Assembly: GCA_043804925.1 (NCBI GenBank)
Contig: JAZDIP010000023.1
Location: forward strand, 62,001-126,000
DNA: 64,000 nt
Origin: ChocPot-Mid sp043804925
GTDB lineage: Bacteria > Bacteroidota > Ignavibacteria > Kapaibacteriales > UBA2268
Direction of reading: 5' to 3'
The notes beneath the pieces were generated by a model. The model saw only the letters and a list, made by a program, of their open reading frames with translations. It was not told the origin of the DNA and searched no databases. The translations under genes were made by a program, and so were the position numbers. Positions 7,726-15,765 of this stretch are shown here, piece after piece; positions within the stretch are counted from its first letter, which is position 1; every line of letters starts with the position of its first letter.

Positions 7726-9020
7726 TTGTTTATCTTTAAAAAATATGTTTTGCCATTTACTAATACCTCAACGAAATATATTCCTGATGATAAATCCTCC
7801 AAATCAATTTCAATTGTGTTTCCTAATTGCACGGGCGAACTGCCGTTCGCCCCTACTCCAAGGATATTATAAATATGAATTTTAGGTTCATTAATTAAAT
7901 TCTCGTTGAATTCGATCTTCATTTTTTTGTTGTTATATGAATATTTGAAGTTTTCTTCTTTGATTTCTTTTACATTTGTTTCTATCCAATTAGGTCTTAA
8001 CATATAAAAATAAAATCCTTTCATTGATACAAATCCTACTGAAGCAATGTAATCATACTTTGATAAATCAATTGACTTTGTACCTGAAAAATCATATTGA
8101 TACTTCAATGAATCTCCTTCAATATCCCAAACTATTATCTTATTTGGATCGAAGTCTAATTGATCCCAATAAGCATACATGAAGTAATCAGATTCATTTG
8201 AATAATTAAAATTGGACATACCAAGGTCTGATACATTTGTGGTTTCATAATATTTATTAGTTTTATATAGTTCTAAAGTATTTAAATCCCAAAGATGTAT
8301 ACCTTCTGATGATGCTGTTCCTAAATATCTATTATTTGGAGTAAAACCAAGGTTAGTATATGTTCCTCCGGGTTTTTCAAATATTTTTAATTCTTCAAAA
8401 GTATTTAAATCGATCAAAATAACAGTTGTATATGTACCACGAAAATCATTGAAACTGAAAAAATTACCATCAGAGGAAAATTGAAGATTACTAGCTTTAT
8501 AATATCTCCCAATAAAAGATTTAATGATTTCTTTTGTTTCAATATCAATAATAAGTATTTGAGGTTCGTCGAATCCGCTTTTTCCAGTTGTAGCAATAAT
8601 CCGCTTACCATCCGGTGTAAAACAAGCTTCCTCACCAAGATTTAAAGTGAATATCGTATCACCTGTTTTAATATCCCATAACCAAATATAACGACTACCG
8701 GTAACTATTAATGTGTCCCCTGTTGGTGATAAAATTAATTTCTTTATTAGAGGCGGATGATATGCTAAAGAATCAACTACTAATCCTGTCGAAGTTTCAA
8801 CTTTATAAACAAGTGCTCGTCCAGGTTCCATTACACCTGTAAAAATATATTTCCCATCAAGACTGAATTTAACAACATTAATAAGATGTTCATCATCAAT
8901 AGCCTTACTCCAAATTGTATCAGGTAGTTGCTCCTGTGCTTTTAAGGACATCCCAATAAAATCAGGACAATTTGTCCCTGCAAATATAATGAGGAGCAAT
9001 AATATAATTTTATTTTTCAT
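7719..9020 (-). CDS. T9SS-sorted WD40-like beta-propeller inside the efflux operon
   Basis: The protein has 433 residues from the ATG at 9020. The frame stays open to 9065, but that leader is encoded by heptad-phased spacer DNA. A signal peptide occupies about 1-28. Repeats with the shape FSLDGKYIFTG, LSPTGDTLIVTGS, FTPDGKRIIAT and IWLWDIKTGD make a WD40/quinoprotein-like propeller. The last ~75 residues are a T9SS sorting domain (IYNILG, LSSGIYFVEV). The product should sit on the cell surface. It lies between the membrane fusion protein and the first ATPase on the same strand, which is unusual for a YbhGFSR operon. A palindromic repeat is inserted in the sorting domain (7833-7852). Confidence 0.8.
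   Translation of the reverse strand: MKNKIILLLLIIFAGTNCPDFIGMSLKAQEQLPDTIWSKAIDDEHLINVVKFSLDGKYIFTGVMEPGRALVYKVETSTGLVVDSLAYHPPLIKKLILSPTGDTLIVTGSRYIWLWDIKTGDTIFTLNLGEEACFTPDGKRIIATTGKSGFDEPQILIIDIETKEIIKSFIGRYYKASNLQFSSDGNFFSFNDFRGTYTTVILIDLNTFEELKIFEKPGGTYTNLGFTPNNRYLGTASSEGIHLWDLNTLELYKTNKYYETTNVSDLGMSNFNYSNESDYFMYAYWDQLDFDPNKIIVWDIEGDSLKYQYDFSGTKSIDLSKYDYIASVGFVSMKGFYFYMLRPNWIETNVKEIKEENFKYSYNNKKMKIEFNENLINEPKIHIYNILGVGANGSSPVQLGNTIEIDLEDLSSGIYFVEVLVNGKTYFLKINNY
7833..7852. repeat. Palindromic GGGCGAAC/GTTCGCCC element inside the sorting domain
   Basis: Perfect 8-bp arms around a TGCC loop. It is far richer in G+C than its surroundings, and on minus it continues into GGAGTAGGGGCG. It is read in frame as GANGSSPVQ between the ILG and IEIDL strands of the T9SS domain. 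Confidence 0.75.
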
Positions 9021-9073
9021 GGTCGTTTCCTTTTCCACTTTCGTTTCACGTTTTAACGTTTTCACGAAGAATT

Positions 9074-9973
9074 TTACTTAATTTTTATTTTACCGTACAT
9101 CCCAATCTTCAAGTAGCCGTCATTTTTTACTGCAATTTTAGTTGCATAAACCAAATTTGCTCTTTCATCCTTAGTTAATATTGTCTTTGGAGTAAATTCT
9201 GCCTTGTTGGAAATCCAAACAATCTCACCTTTATATTCTTTAATTTTATTTTCACCATAATCTGCGGAAACTTTTACTTTCTGTCCCAGTTGAATATCTG
9301 ATAGCTGACTTGATACAATATATGCTCTAAGTAGCATGTTGTCAGTATCGGCAATTTTAAATAATGGCTTTCCCATGACAGCAAGTTCTCCTGCTTCTGC
9401 ATATTTAACAAGAACTGTTCCGTCAATCGGGCTTGTTATAACGCATTTTTTCAATTGGTCATCAAGCTGTGCAACCTGAACTTCAATTGCATTGCTCTCC
9501 TGATTGATACCCCTCGTACTAACATCCAAATTCGATTTCAATGCGATAAGTTGTTTTTCCAAAACTGATATTTGTGCATTAATATCATCGAGTTGTTTAC
9601 CTGGAACGGCATTTGATTTAATCAGATTTTCAATTCTCTTTTTTTCATATTCAGCAGTCCCGATTTGTTGCTCTATTACGGCAATTTGTTTTTCAATATC
9701 AGGTTTACGGCTTTGTACAGCATTCACACTTGCAAGAATCTGAAGTTTTTTAAGATAAAGTTGGGTGGAATCAATTACTCCGGCAATATCATTTGCTTTG
9801 ATTTTGCTTCCTTCCTGTATGTTAAGACTTAATATTTTACCGTTTGCCTCGGATGAAACAATCACTTCCGTTGCCTCGAAAGTTCCGGAAGCATCGTATT
9901 CCTTGTCGTCGCTATTGCAAGCAAACAATATTATCGCACTAATCAAAACAGTGATGTTTTTTATTGTCTTCAT
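9074..9973 (-). CDS. HlyD-family membrane fusion lipoprotein (YbhG-like)
   Basis: 299 residues. The signal peptide ends in a lipobox, ILFAC with Cys at about residue 19. A biotinyl-lipoyl-like half (VSSEANGKILSLNIQEGSKI) is followed by a coiled-coil hairpin at about 80-165, the second lipoyl half (CVITSPIDGTVLVKYAEAGE) and a beta-barrel domain. This is the usual periplasmic adaptor layout. It should bridge the ABC-2 permeases and the TolC-like channel encoded directly upstream. Confidence 0.9.
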   Translation of the reverse strand: MKTIKNITVLISAIILFACNSDDKEYDASGTFEATEVIVSSEANGKILSLNIQEGSKIKANDIAGVIDSTQLYLKKLQILASVNAVQSRKPDIEKQIAVIEQQIGTAEYEKKRIENLIKSNAVPGKQLDDINAQISVLEKQLIALKSNLDVSTRGINQESNAIEVQVAQLDDQLKKCVITSPIDGTVLVKYAEAGELAVMGKPLFKIADTDNMLLRAYIVSSQLSDIQLGQKVKVSADYGENKIKEYKGEIVWISNKAEFTPKTILTKDERANLVYATKIAVKNDGYLKIGMYGKIKIK

Positions 9974-10010
9974 TTTATTCTATAAATTATTTATACATAA
10001 ATTTTCAATT

Positions 10011-10080
10011 CGTTATCCGTATTCGGTTATCTGTCATCCGTTTTTCCCTTCTCCTTTTTCCTTTCCCCTTCTCCAATTTC
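10011..10080. repeat. Heptad array in the 247-bp gap upstream of the fusion protein
   Basis: Ten words in register: CGTTATC, CGTATTC, GGTTATC, TGTCATC, CGTTTTT, CCCTTCT, CCTTTTT, CCTTTCC, CCTTCTC, CAATTTC. The text shifts from TTATCCG-like to a pyrimidine tract without loss of phase. A looser CTCTGTG-rich stretch follows to about 10125. Confidence 0.82.
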
Positions 10081-10192
10081 TCTCTCTGTGCAACTCTGTG
10101 TCTCCTCTGCGTAACTCTGTGTAATATTTCTTTTTAAAATATTTTAACACTAAGAAATCAAAGATTTATTCTATATTCAATCTCTTTCTTCA

Positions 10193-10227
10193 TTAACAAT
10201 TAACAATTAACAATTGACAATTAATCA
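10193..10227. repeat. Heptad array TTAACAA at the end of the channel gene
   Basis: Five words: TTAACAA three times, TTGACAA, TTAATCA. The TAA stop of the outer-membrane channel gene (10221-10223) is in the last word read on minus. Confidence 0.85.
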
Positions 10228-11486
10228 TTGACTAAATACTTATAATTATAAATTGCTATCAACAATTGAATTTCATGGACTGCTTTGTCCAATCTGACAA
10301 AATTCTCGTTATTGATATCACGGATTAAATCACTAACAGATAATGTCCCGTTTTCAACTTTTGCTTCTGATGTCTTTTTGATATTTGTCCTTAGTTTGAT
10401 AATCTCATCATCATTTTGAATTAAGTTCTTTAGTTTCTCTATTTCAATTTTTTGCTGTTCTGTTTTTAGATTATTGTTAAATAGAAAAGTTTCTTTTTGT
10501 AAATTCACAGAATTCTGATTTGTTTTTATCAGTTCATAGCTGTTGCTCTTAGAATAAAAAGCACTCAAATTCCATGAAAACCTGATGCCACCAATATAAA
10601 ATAATTGAAATTCATTTTTTAAAATGTTAAATCCGGGTCTGCCATAACCACCTTGGATGAATAATCCAACCTTCGGCATCGTTCCTGCATCAATTATATC
10701 CAATTGATTTAACAACATATTTCCCTGAGTTTCAAATAGTTTTAATTCCGGTCTCATGTTTTGAGCAGAAAATGTTGTCTCAGATTTCAGTTCAGGTTTT
10801 TCCAATTCAGTATTCTCTGAAATCTCTTCTCCGGTCATTATAGACAGCACCTTTAGAAAAGCATTTTTATTTGCAATCAATTCAGTTTGTTTTTGTTTTG
10901 AGTTTATTATTTCAACCTGAATGACATCAATATCGGATTGAGTTGCAACGCCATTGTTTTTTAATGATGAAATTCTATCAAGATTTGTCTGCAATTCTTT
11001 TTGCAAATCATTAATTCTTTTCAAATGTTCATCAATTAGCAGAATACCAAAGAACAATTGATTAATCCTATCCTTTATTGAATATAAGTCAGCTTCGAGT
11101 TTTTGTTTTTCAATTTCTGATGATGATTGAATTAAACTTTTTTGAGCACTGATTCCACCACCATCCCACAATACCTGACTGATTTCTGCTGCTACCTGAT
11201 ATTGGTCTTTTGCAGGAACATCGAACTTAAACAGTGGAAGGTCAACAGGGATTTCAACAACATCAGATTGATAAGTTGCTTTTGCACTTATGGCTAATTG
11301 CGGGAAATATGCTTTGTCGGCATTTGAAAGATTATAACTTTCAGATAATTTAATTAAATCAAATTGTTTGATTAATGGATAATTCGCCAATGCTTTTTCC
11401 TGACAGTTTTCAAGAGTTAGCTGAGCGAAGCCACCTGTAAAACCTGTGAGTAAAACCAAAATTAATTTTATAATAAATCTCATCAT
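10221..11486 (-). CDS. TolC-like outer membrane efflux protein
   Basis: 421 residues with a signal peptide of about 21 residues. Long alpha-helical hairpins (LTLENCQEKALANYPLI at the start; EKLKNLIQNDDEIIKLRTNI near 355-375) give the duplicated OEP architecture. Near residue 85-110 there is the conserved AEISQVLWDGG segment, which begins the first barrel strand pair. At 421 residues it is of ordinary size for the family. It is the first structural gene of the export operon and provides the outer-membrane channel. The final residues and stop run into a TTAACAA heptad array. Confidence 0.88.
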   Translation of the reverse strand: MMRFIIKLILVLLTGFTGGFAQLTLENCQEKALANYPLIKQFDLIKLSESYNLSNADKAYFPQLAISAKATYQSDVVEIPVDLPLFKFDVPAKDQYQVAAEISQVLWDGGGISAQKSLIQSSSEIEKQKLEADLYSIKDRINQLFFGILLIDEHLKRINDLQKELQTNLDRISSLKNNGVATQSDIDVIQVEIINSKQKQTELIANKNAFLKVLSIMTGEEISENTELEKPELKSETTFSAQNMRPELKLFETQGNMLLNQLDIIDAGTMPKVGLFIQGGYGRPGFNILKNEFQLFYIGGIRFSWNLSAFYSKSNSYELIKTNQNSVNLQKETFLFNNNLKTEQQKIEIEKLKNLIQNDDEIIKLRTNIKKTSEAKVENGTLSVSDLIRDINNENFVRLDKAVHEIQLLIAIYNYKYLVND

Positions 11487-11523
11487 AATATCCTGATTAT
11501 TTCATTATTTTCTACAAACAGTT

Positions 11524-11692
11524 AACTCCTACGGAGTTGCAAAACCTGATTCATGTTTCCTGTTACAAACATTCAATCCCTATGGGATTGTTAAACATAT
11601 TTATCATTATTTTCTACAAACATTCAATCCCTACGGGATTGTACAATCTATTTATTATTTTTTTCTACCAACATTCAATCCTTATGGGATTG
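11524..11692. repeat. Array of four palindromes at exact 51-bp spacing
   Basis: The 322-bp spacer between the channel and tetR genes contains AACTCC-TAC-GGAGTT (11524-11538), CAATCCC-TAT-GGGATTG (11574-11590), CAATCCC-TAC-GGGATTG (11625-11641) and CAATCCT-TAT-GGGATTG (11676-11692). Their centres are 51 bp apart each time. Copies two to four share about 30 bp, including ACAAACATTCAATCC; the rest of each unit is A+T-rich and diverged. A CTCTGTG-rich stretch follows to about 11740. The arrangement could be an operator cluster or a mobile-palindrome expansion. Confidence 0.85.
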
Positions 11693-11808
11693 TTTCACCT
11701 CTGTGTAACTCTGTGATTTCTCTATGAAACTCTGTGTAATTATTTTTCTTAAGAAAGAGTTTAACACAAAGGACTCAAAGATTCATTTATAACTAAAAAC
11801 TCAAAAAT

Positions 11809-12429
11809 TTACTTTTCTAAACTTTTCAAAATAATTCTCACATGTTCCTCTTTACGATGCTCAATAAAGGTTTCAAATTCATCATCACTCATTTCTGCTA
11901 TTGCTTTAATAATCGGTTTTGCGATAAAAGGGATTACATTCAACGAAACAAGCAATAAAATAAAATCCATCATTGTTATTTTTCTAATATTACCTTTATT
12001 AAATTCTTCGTCAAGCTCTTTTTGGAATTGAGGCAAAACCTTTCCTTTTATATTTTGTATTTTCTCAACTATTAATTTTAATCTGTCCGGATTAGTAGTT
12101 AATTCGTTAAATAAAAGAAAAGGTAATTTAGAATTTGCCCTAATCAAATCAAAATGAGACTCGACAATGCTTTTAATTTTATCATTGAATGATATTTCTT
12201 TATCACGGTTTTTCATGACTGACGATAAAATCAAATTTGCTTTTTTTTCAAAAATTGCATCAAACAGCTTATCCTTAGTTCTAAAGTAATAATGAACCAT
12301 TGATTGATTGCAACCCGCTACCTTAGCAATTTCGGTAGTGGATGTCATTGCAAAACCCTTTTCAAGAAACAACTTTTCAGCCGCTTCCAGTATTGCTTGT
12401 TCAGCATTTAGTTCTCTGTTTTCCTGCAT
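11809..12429 (-). CDS. TetR-family transcriptional regulator of the efflux operon
   Basis: 206 residues from the ATG at 12429; a TTG six codons upstream (12447) is in frame but not needed. The N-terminal HTH is at about 31-51 (TTEIAKVAGCNQSMVHYYFR), the usual TetR pattern ending in YYF..KxxL. The rest is an all-helical ligand-binding domain of family-typical length. It lies upstream of and co-directional with the export genes, as the E. coli TetR regulator CecR (YbiH) does with ybhGFSR. It probably represses the operon in the absence of a ligand. Direct repeats just upstream of the start may be an autoregulatory site. Confidence 0.88.
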   Translation of the reverse strand: MQENRELNAEQAILEAAEKLFLEKGFAMTSTTEIAKVAGCNQSMVHYYFRTKDKLFDAIFEKKANLILSSVMKNRDKEISFNDKIKSIVESHFDLIRANSKLPFLLFNELTTNPDRLKLIVEKIQNIKGKVLPQFQKELDEEFNKGNIRKITMMDFILLLVSLNVIPFIAKPIIKAIAEMSDDEFETFIEHRKEEHVRIILKSLEK

Positions 12430-12440
12430 ATCAATAACTA

Positions 12441-12476
12441 TATTCAATAACTCTATTCAATAAACTTATTCAAAAA
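12441..12476. promoter_or_regulatory. Three direct repeats TATTCAATAA upstream of tetR
   Basis: TATTCAATAA at 12441-12450 and 12454-12463 and TATTCAAAAA at 12467-12476 are spaced exactly 13 bp apart, 12-47 bp upstream of the TetR ATG. This could be an autoregulatory operator or a low-complexity array. Confidence 0.35.
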
Positions 12477-12595
12477 TAATAAATAAATTAGAAGAAAGCA
12501 AATTATTTTTTTTCAATATTTTATCCATTTTCAATTCCACATAATATTTTGTTATTTTTACATAATAATTATAAATATGTATTTACATTTCTTTA

Positions 12596-12642
12596 TTTAG
12601 TCATATATGACCAAAAAGACATTCAATTTAGTTACATTTGAC
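12596..12642. promoter_or_regulatory. Candidate operator: two TTTAGTYAYATWTGAC sites 31 bp apart
   Basis: TTTAGTCATATATGAC (12596-12611) contains the perfect dyad GTCATATATGAC. TTTAGTTACATTTGAC (12627-12642) is a close second copy, three helical turns away. They lie in the divergent region between tetR and the Cys-rich gene, a plausible place for a TetR operator. The rest of 12448-12730 is A+T-rich with nothing else I can identify. Confidence 0.4.
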
Positions 12643-12731
12643 TAATATTAAAGTTAACTTGTAAAAAAAAAAAACACTTACGAAGATTTTTCTTTGATAT
12701 ATTAAATTTATTGCGTAATTTAAAAAAAGAT

Positions 12732-12763
12732 AAAAAAGCCCTGAACCCGAAAGGTTGCAGAGC
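12732..12763 (-). terminator. Rho-independent terminator-like hairpin on minus
   Basis: Read on minus: GCTCTGCAACC, loop TTTCG, GGTTCAGGGC, then TTTTTT. The stem has ten pairs with one bulge and one G-U pair. No annotated gene ends here on minus, so it would end either a small RNA or a leader transcript of tetR. Confidence 0.55.
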
Positions 12764-12811
12764 TTGTCTTCCTTGGACGTAAAGTCCAATTACAAAGTTA
12801 ATAAACCTTCG
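12732..12811 (-). other. Candidate structured RNA / attenuator
   Basis: On minus, ACCCGAAGGTT (12804-12794) can pair with AACCTTTCGGGT (12756-12745), which includes the 5' arm and loop of the terminator hairpin. The two folds exclude each other. Between them lies a third hairpin, TTGGAC-TTTAC-GTCCAA (12789-12773). This layout resembles a riboswitch or attenuator, but I recognise no named family. On plus the same DNA is the 5' leader region of the Cys-rich gene, so strand assignment is inference. Confidence 0.4.
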
Positions 12812-12860
12812 GGTGATAGGCAAATATATATTTGTTTAATTATTTTATTGGAGGTTTTAT

Positions 12861-13484
12861 ATGAAGTTTTTAAAAATATTTTTAGCTTGCATTATTACTC
12901 TAATCTTCTTTAACAGCAATAATGCCAAAGCGTGTACTTCCACAACAATTACAATGACAGTAGGTAATTGTGACTGGATTGTTGAACTTTGTGTTGATTG
13001 TACAATAGGACCGGCACCAAGCACCCTATCAGTCAATGGATATCGCTTGTCTAATCCATCATGTATTCCAACACTAACTCCGTTGCAAGTTCTCGCACAA
13101 ATAGAATCACAAGTAATGACTTATGATTTTATATATACTTATCTGTGTGACCCTATACAAAATCCCCCACCTTGTTCAACACTTAACCCATTACATTGGA
13201 GAATCAACCATTGGGTATGTTGGCAAATGGAATGGTATTATTATTTTGGTCAATATCACTTAGTATATCATCCATGCGATTATGATAATTATTGCTATGA
13301 GGATTGCGATTTCTGTTGGGAGCCTCTTCCACCACCTAATGGAGCTATAATAAAACTTTGTTTAACGCCTGTTATGGTTGGTAGTGTTTGGTGTACATAT
13401 GAAGGTTGGCAAGTAGATATTCCACAACAAGGAAATGGAAACAAGAGTGAATGTTATATCTATCATACACCCTGTAATCCTTAA
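12861..13484 (+). CDS. Secreted cysteine-rich protein of unknown function
   Basis: 207 residues. GGAGG at 12850-12854 lies 6 bases before the ATG and fixes the start. A signal peptide occupies about 1-24, ending NNAKA. The mature part has 16 cysteines, some in CxxC or CxC-like spacing (CVDC, CYEDCDFC), plus many Trp and Tyr residues (HWVCWQMEWYYYFGQYH). It has no sorting domain or transmembrane segment. The even cysteine number suggests disulfide bonds in the periplasm or outside the cell. I recognise no family. It is followed by a strong terminator, so it is transcribed alone, although the next gene encodes a T9SS cargo. Confidence 0.8.
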   Translation: MKFLKIFLACIITLIFFNSNNAKACTSTTITMTVGNCDWIVELCVDCTIGPAPSTLSVNGYRLSNPSCIPTLTPLQVLAQIESQVMTYDFIYTYLCDPIQNPPPCSTLNPLHWRINHWVCWQMEWYYYFGQYHLVYHPCDYDNYCYEDCDFCWEPLPPPNGAIIKLCLTPVMVGSVWCTYEGWQVDIPQQGNGNKSECYIYHTPCNP

Positions 13485-13492
13485 CTTTTTTA

Positions 13493-13534
13493 TTCACTAC
13501 GGTGGTTTTAGCTACCGTAGTGAATTTTATTTTT
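13493..13534 (+). terminator. Strong rho-independent terminator
   Basis: TTCACTACGGT (13493-13503), a 10-base loop, ACCGTAGTGAA (13514-13524), then TTTTATTTTT. All 11 pairs match. Confidence 0.9.
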
Positions 13535-13587
13535 AAGAAAATATTCTAAAAAAGAAACAGATTAATAATGTGAGAGGATAAAAAAAT

Positions 13588-15759
13588 ATGAAAAAAGCAA
13601 TTATTTCAATTATTATGTTTTGTTCATGGCAAATATTAAATTGTCAATGGCAGCAAACGAATGGTCCTGAAGGTGGTAGTATTAATAGTATTGCTATAAA
13701 TGCCGATAATATATTTGCAGGAGGTAAGGTCGTATTTTTATCAACCAATAACGGAAATAGCTGGACAAGAAAAACAAATGGCTTGAAGGATGGTTTGTTT
13801 GTAACTGATATGGCTTTCGTTGGGAATAACTTATTCGCAGGAACAAATAGAGGAGTGTTTTTATCAACTGATGATGGTGATAATTGGACAAATGTAAATA
13901 ATAACTTGATTGTAGATACTCTATTTGGAATTAATTGTATTGAAACCAATGGAAGCAATATTTTTGTTGGTTTTTCTGGAGGAATTGCCATATCGACTAA
14001 TAATGGGGATAATTGGACTTTAAAAAACAATGGTTTAAAAATATTGTCAGTAAATCGTATGGCTATAAGCAATGATGTGATCGTTATTGGACAATTGTCG
14101 GGTCAGGATGTTCAAGAAGATGGAGTATTATTATCTACAGATAACGGAGAAAGCTGGACTCCTGTAAACAACGGTTTATCTAATAGGTCTGTTCGTAGTA
14201 TTGCAATAAGCGGGAGTAATATTTTTGCGGGGACGGAAGATGGTTTATATATATCAACAAATTATGGAGAAAGTTGGAGCTTAGCTTATGATATTCCAAA
14301 TACTTTTATTTCAAGCATTGAAATTTTTGGGAGCAATATCTTTGTCGGTACGGGACTTTACGAAACAGAATTGGGAATTTTTGTGTCTAATGATAATGGG
14401 GAAAATTGGAGAAATACCAGATCCGGATTAATAAATTTGGTTGCTAATTGTTTTGCAAGTGTTGAGAATATTGTCTTTGCAGGCACCAATTCAGGTGTGT
14501 TTTCATCTACAATTAACGGGGAATCATGGATTGATATTAACAAAGGTTTAGTTAATATGCCTATTCAGGGTATAACTTATAACAAAGGTAAGATTTTTGC
14601 CGGGACATATCTTAACGGGATATTTCAATCTTCAGATGATGGTGAAAGTTGGACAAAAATAAATGACAGTTTAACACAAACAAGTTCAATACAAAAACTT
14701 GCCTCAAGCGGGAATAATATTTTTGCGATTTTATACATGTATAAAGGATTGTTAGTTTCCACTAACAATGGAGATAGCTGGAAAAATGCAAGCTCACGCT
14801 TAACAGCAAGTAAAATATATGAAATTGCGATTAAGAATAGTAATATTTTTGCCGGTACGGATACCGGCTTGTATTTATCAACTGACAATGGAGAAACCTG
14901 GGAAAAAATATTCGGCAATGAGAGATGGATTGAAATTGAAAGTAGCTGGACAAACAACAATGTTCCATATTTTACCTGCTTTACTTTCAACCAAAATGAA
15001 ATTATTGCAGGAACAACCAAAGGAGTATTTTTATCAACAAATAATGGTGAAAATTGGAATGAAATAAGCAGTAGCTTGAGAAATACATATTTTTTAGTTT
15101 TTGCAAGAAATGGCAATAATATTTATGCAGGAACAGATAGAGGAATATTACTTTCCAATGATAATGGTGAAAGCTGGAATACAGTATATTCCGTTCCGGA
15201 TACAGGTTATATTTATGTAAAATCGTTAGCTGTAATTAACAACAATATATTCGCAGTTATACAAGGAGTTAACGGAAGAAGTTCAAGTGAGGTCTTATTG
15301 TCAACTGATGGAGGAGAAAGTTGGAGAGAGGTTATCTCGGGACTTACAACAAATATTATAGGTGAACTAATAATAAATGGCGATAATATTTTTGCTTCGA
15401 CAAACCAAAGTGTTTTTAAAGCTCCTCTTAGCGATTTTGGTATAGTTGGTGTAGAAGAAGCAACTAATGAATTACAAAACTATCTTTACTGCTTTCCTCC
15501 ATATCCCATACCAGCAACAAACATAGTTCGCTCACTGATTTACTGGGACACAAGCATAGAAATTGAAAAAGATGATATTGCGGTTTATGATATATATGGC
15601 AACAAAGTTTCAGGAAAAGAAAGAATTACAATAGACAGGCAAAATGCGTTTAGTGGGATTCTGACTTGGGACTGTTCTAATGTTTCGGATGGAATTTATT
15701 TAGTTAGAATAATTCACGGTACAAAGACATGGACATTGAAAGTGACTGTTAATAAATAA
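13588..15759 (+). CDS. T9SS-sorted multi-blade Asp-box (sortilin/BNR-like) propeller
   Basis: 723 residues with a signal peptide of about 20. Thirteen Asp-box motifs of the form S-T-(D/N)-x-G-(D/E/N)-x-W (for example STDDGDNW, STNNGDSW) alternate with NNIFAGT-type strands. The regular spacing indicates two or more beta-propellers, as in sortilin- or YCF48-like proteins. Residues from about 640 onward are a T9SS sorting domain (YPIPATNIV, VYDIYGNKV, VSDGIYLVRI). It should be surface-exposed, with an unknown ligand or substrate. The gene ends 6 bp from the convergent MlaF-like gene. Confidence 0.85.
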   Translation: MKKAIISIIMFCSWQILNCQWQQTNGPEGGSINSIAINADNIFAGGKVVFLSTNNGNSWTRKTNGLKDGLFVTDMAFVGNNLFAGTNRGVFLSTDDGDNWTNVNNNLIVDTLFGINCIETNGSNIFVGFSGGIAISTNNGDNWTLKNNGLKILSVNRMAISNDVIVIGQLSGQDVQEDGVLLSTDNGESWTPVNNGLSNRSVRSIAISGSNIFAGTEDGLYISTNYGESWSLAYDIPNTFISSIEIFGSNIFVGTGLYETELGIFVSNDNGENWRNTRSGLINLVANCFASVENIVFAGTNSGVFSSTINGESWIDINKGLVNMPIQGITYNKGKIFAGTYLNGIFQSSDDGESWTKINDSLTQTSSIQKLASSGNNIFAILYMYKGLLVSTNNGDSWKNASSRLTASKIYEIAIKNSNIFAGTDTGLYLSTDNGETWEKIFGNERWIEIESSWTNNNVPYFTCFTFNQNEIIAGTTKGVFLSTNNGENWNEISSSLRNTYFLVFARNGNNIYAGTDRGILLSNDNGESWNTVYSVPDTGYIYVKSLAVINNNIFAVIQGVNGRSSSEVLLSTDGGESWREVISGLTTNIIGELIINGDNIFASTNQSVFKAPLSDFGIVGVEEATNELQNYLYCFPPYPIPATNIVRSLIYWDTSIEIEKDDIAVYDIYGNKVSGKERITIDRQNAFSGILTWDCSNVSDGIYLVRIIHGTKTWTLKVTVNK

Positions 15760-15765
15760 TTGGAA

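Noticed and set aside
11524..11692. CRISPR array
   Set aside because: The conserved units are about 30 bp with ~20-bp A+T-rich intervals, only four copies, a first copy of different sequence, and no cas genes.
12738..12811. Cyclic-di-GMP-I riboswitch on plus (GGACGTAAAGTCC resembles GGGACGCAAAGCC)
   Set aside because: The order and sequence of the other conserved elements do not fit; the match is mainly a simple hairpin.
12632..12823. 63-codon minus ORF over the structured element
   Set aside because: It runs through the hairpins and A-runs, has no ribosome site, and its composition is not protein-like.
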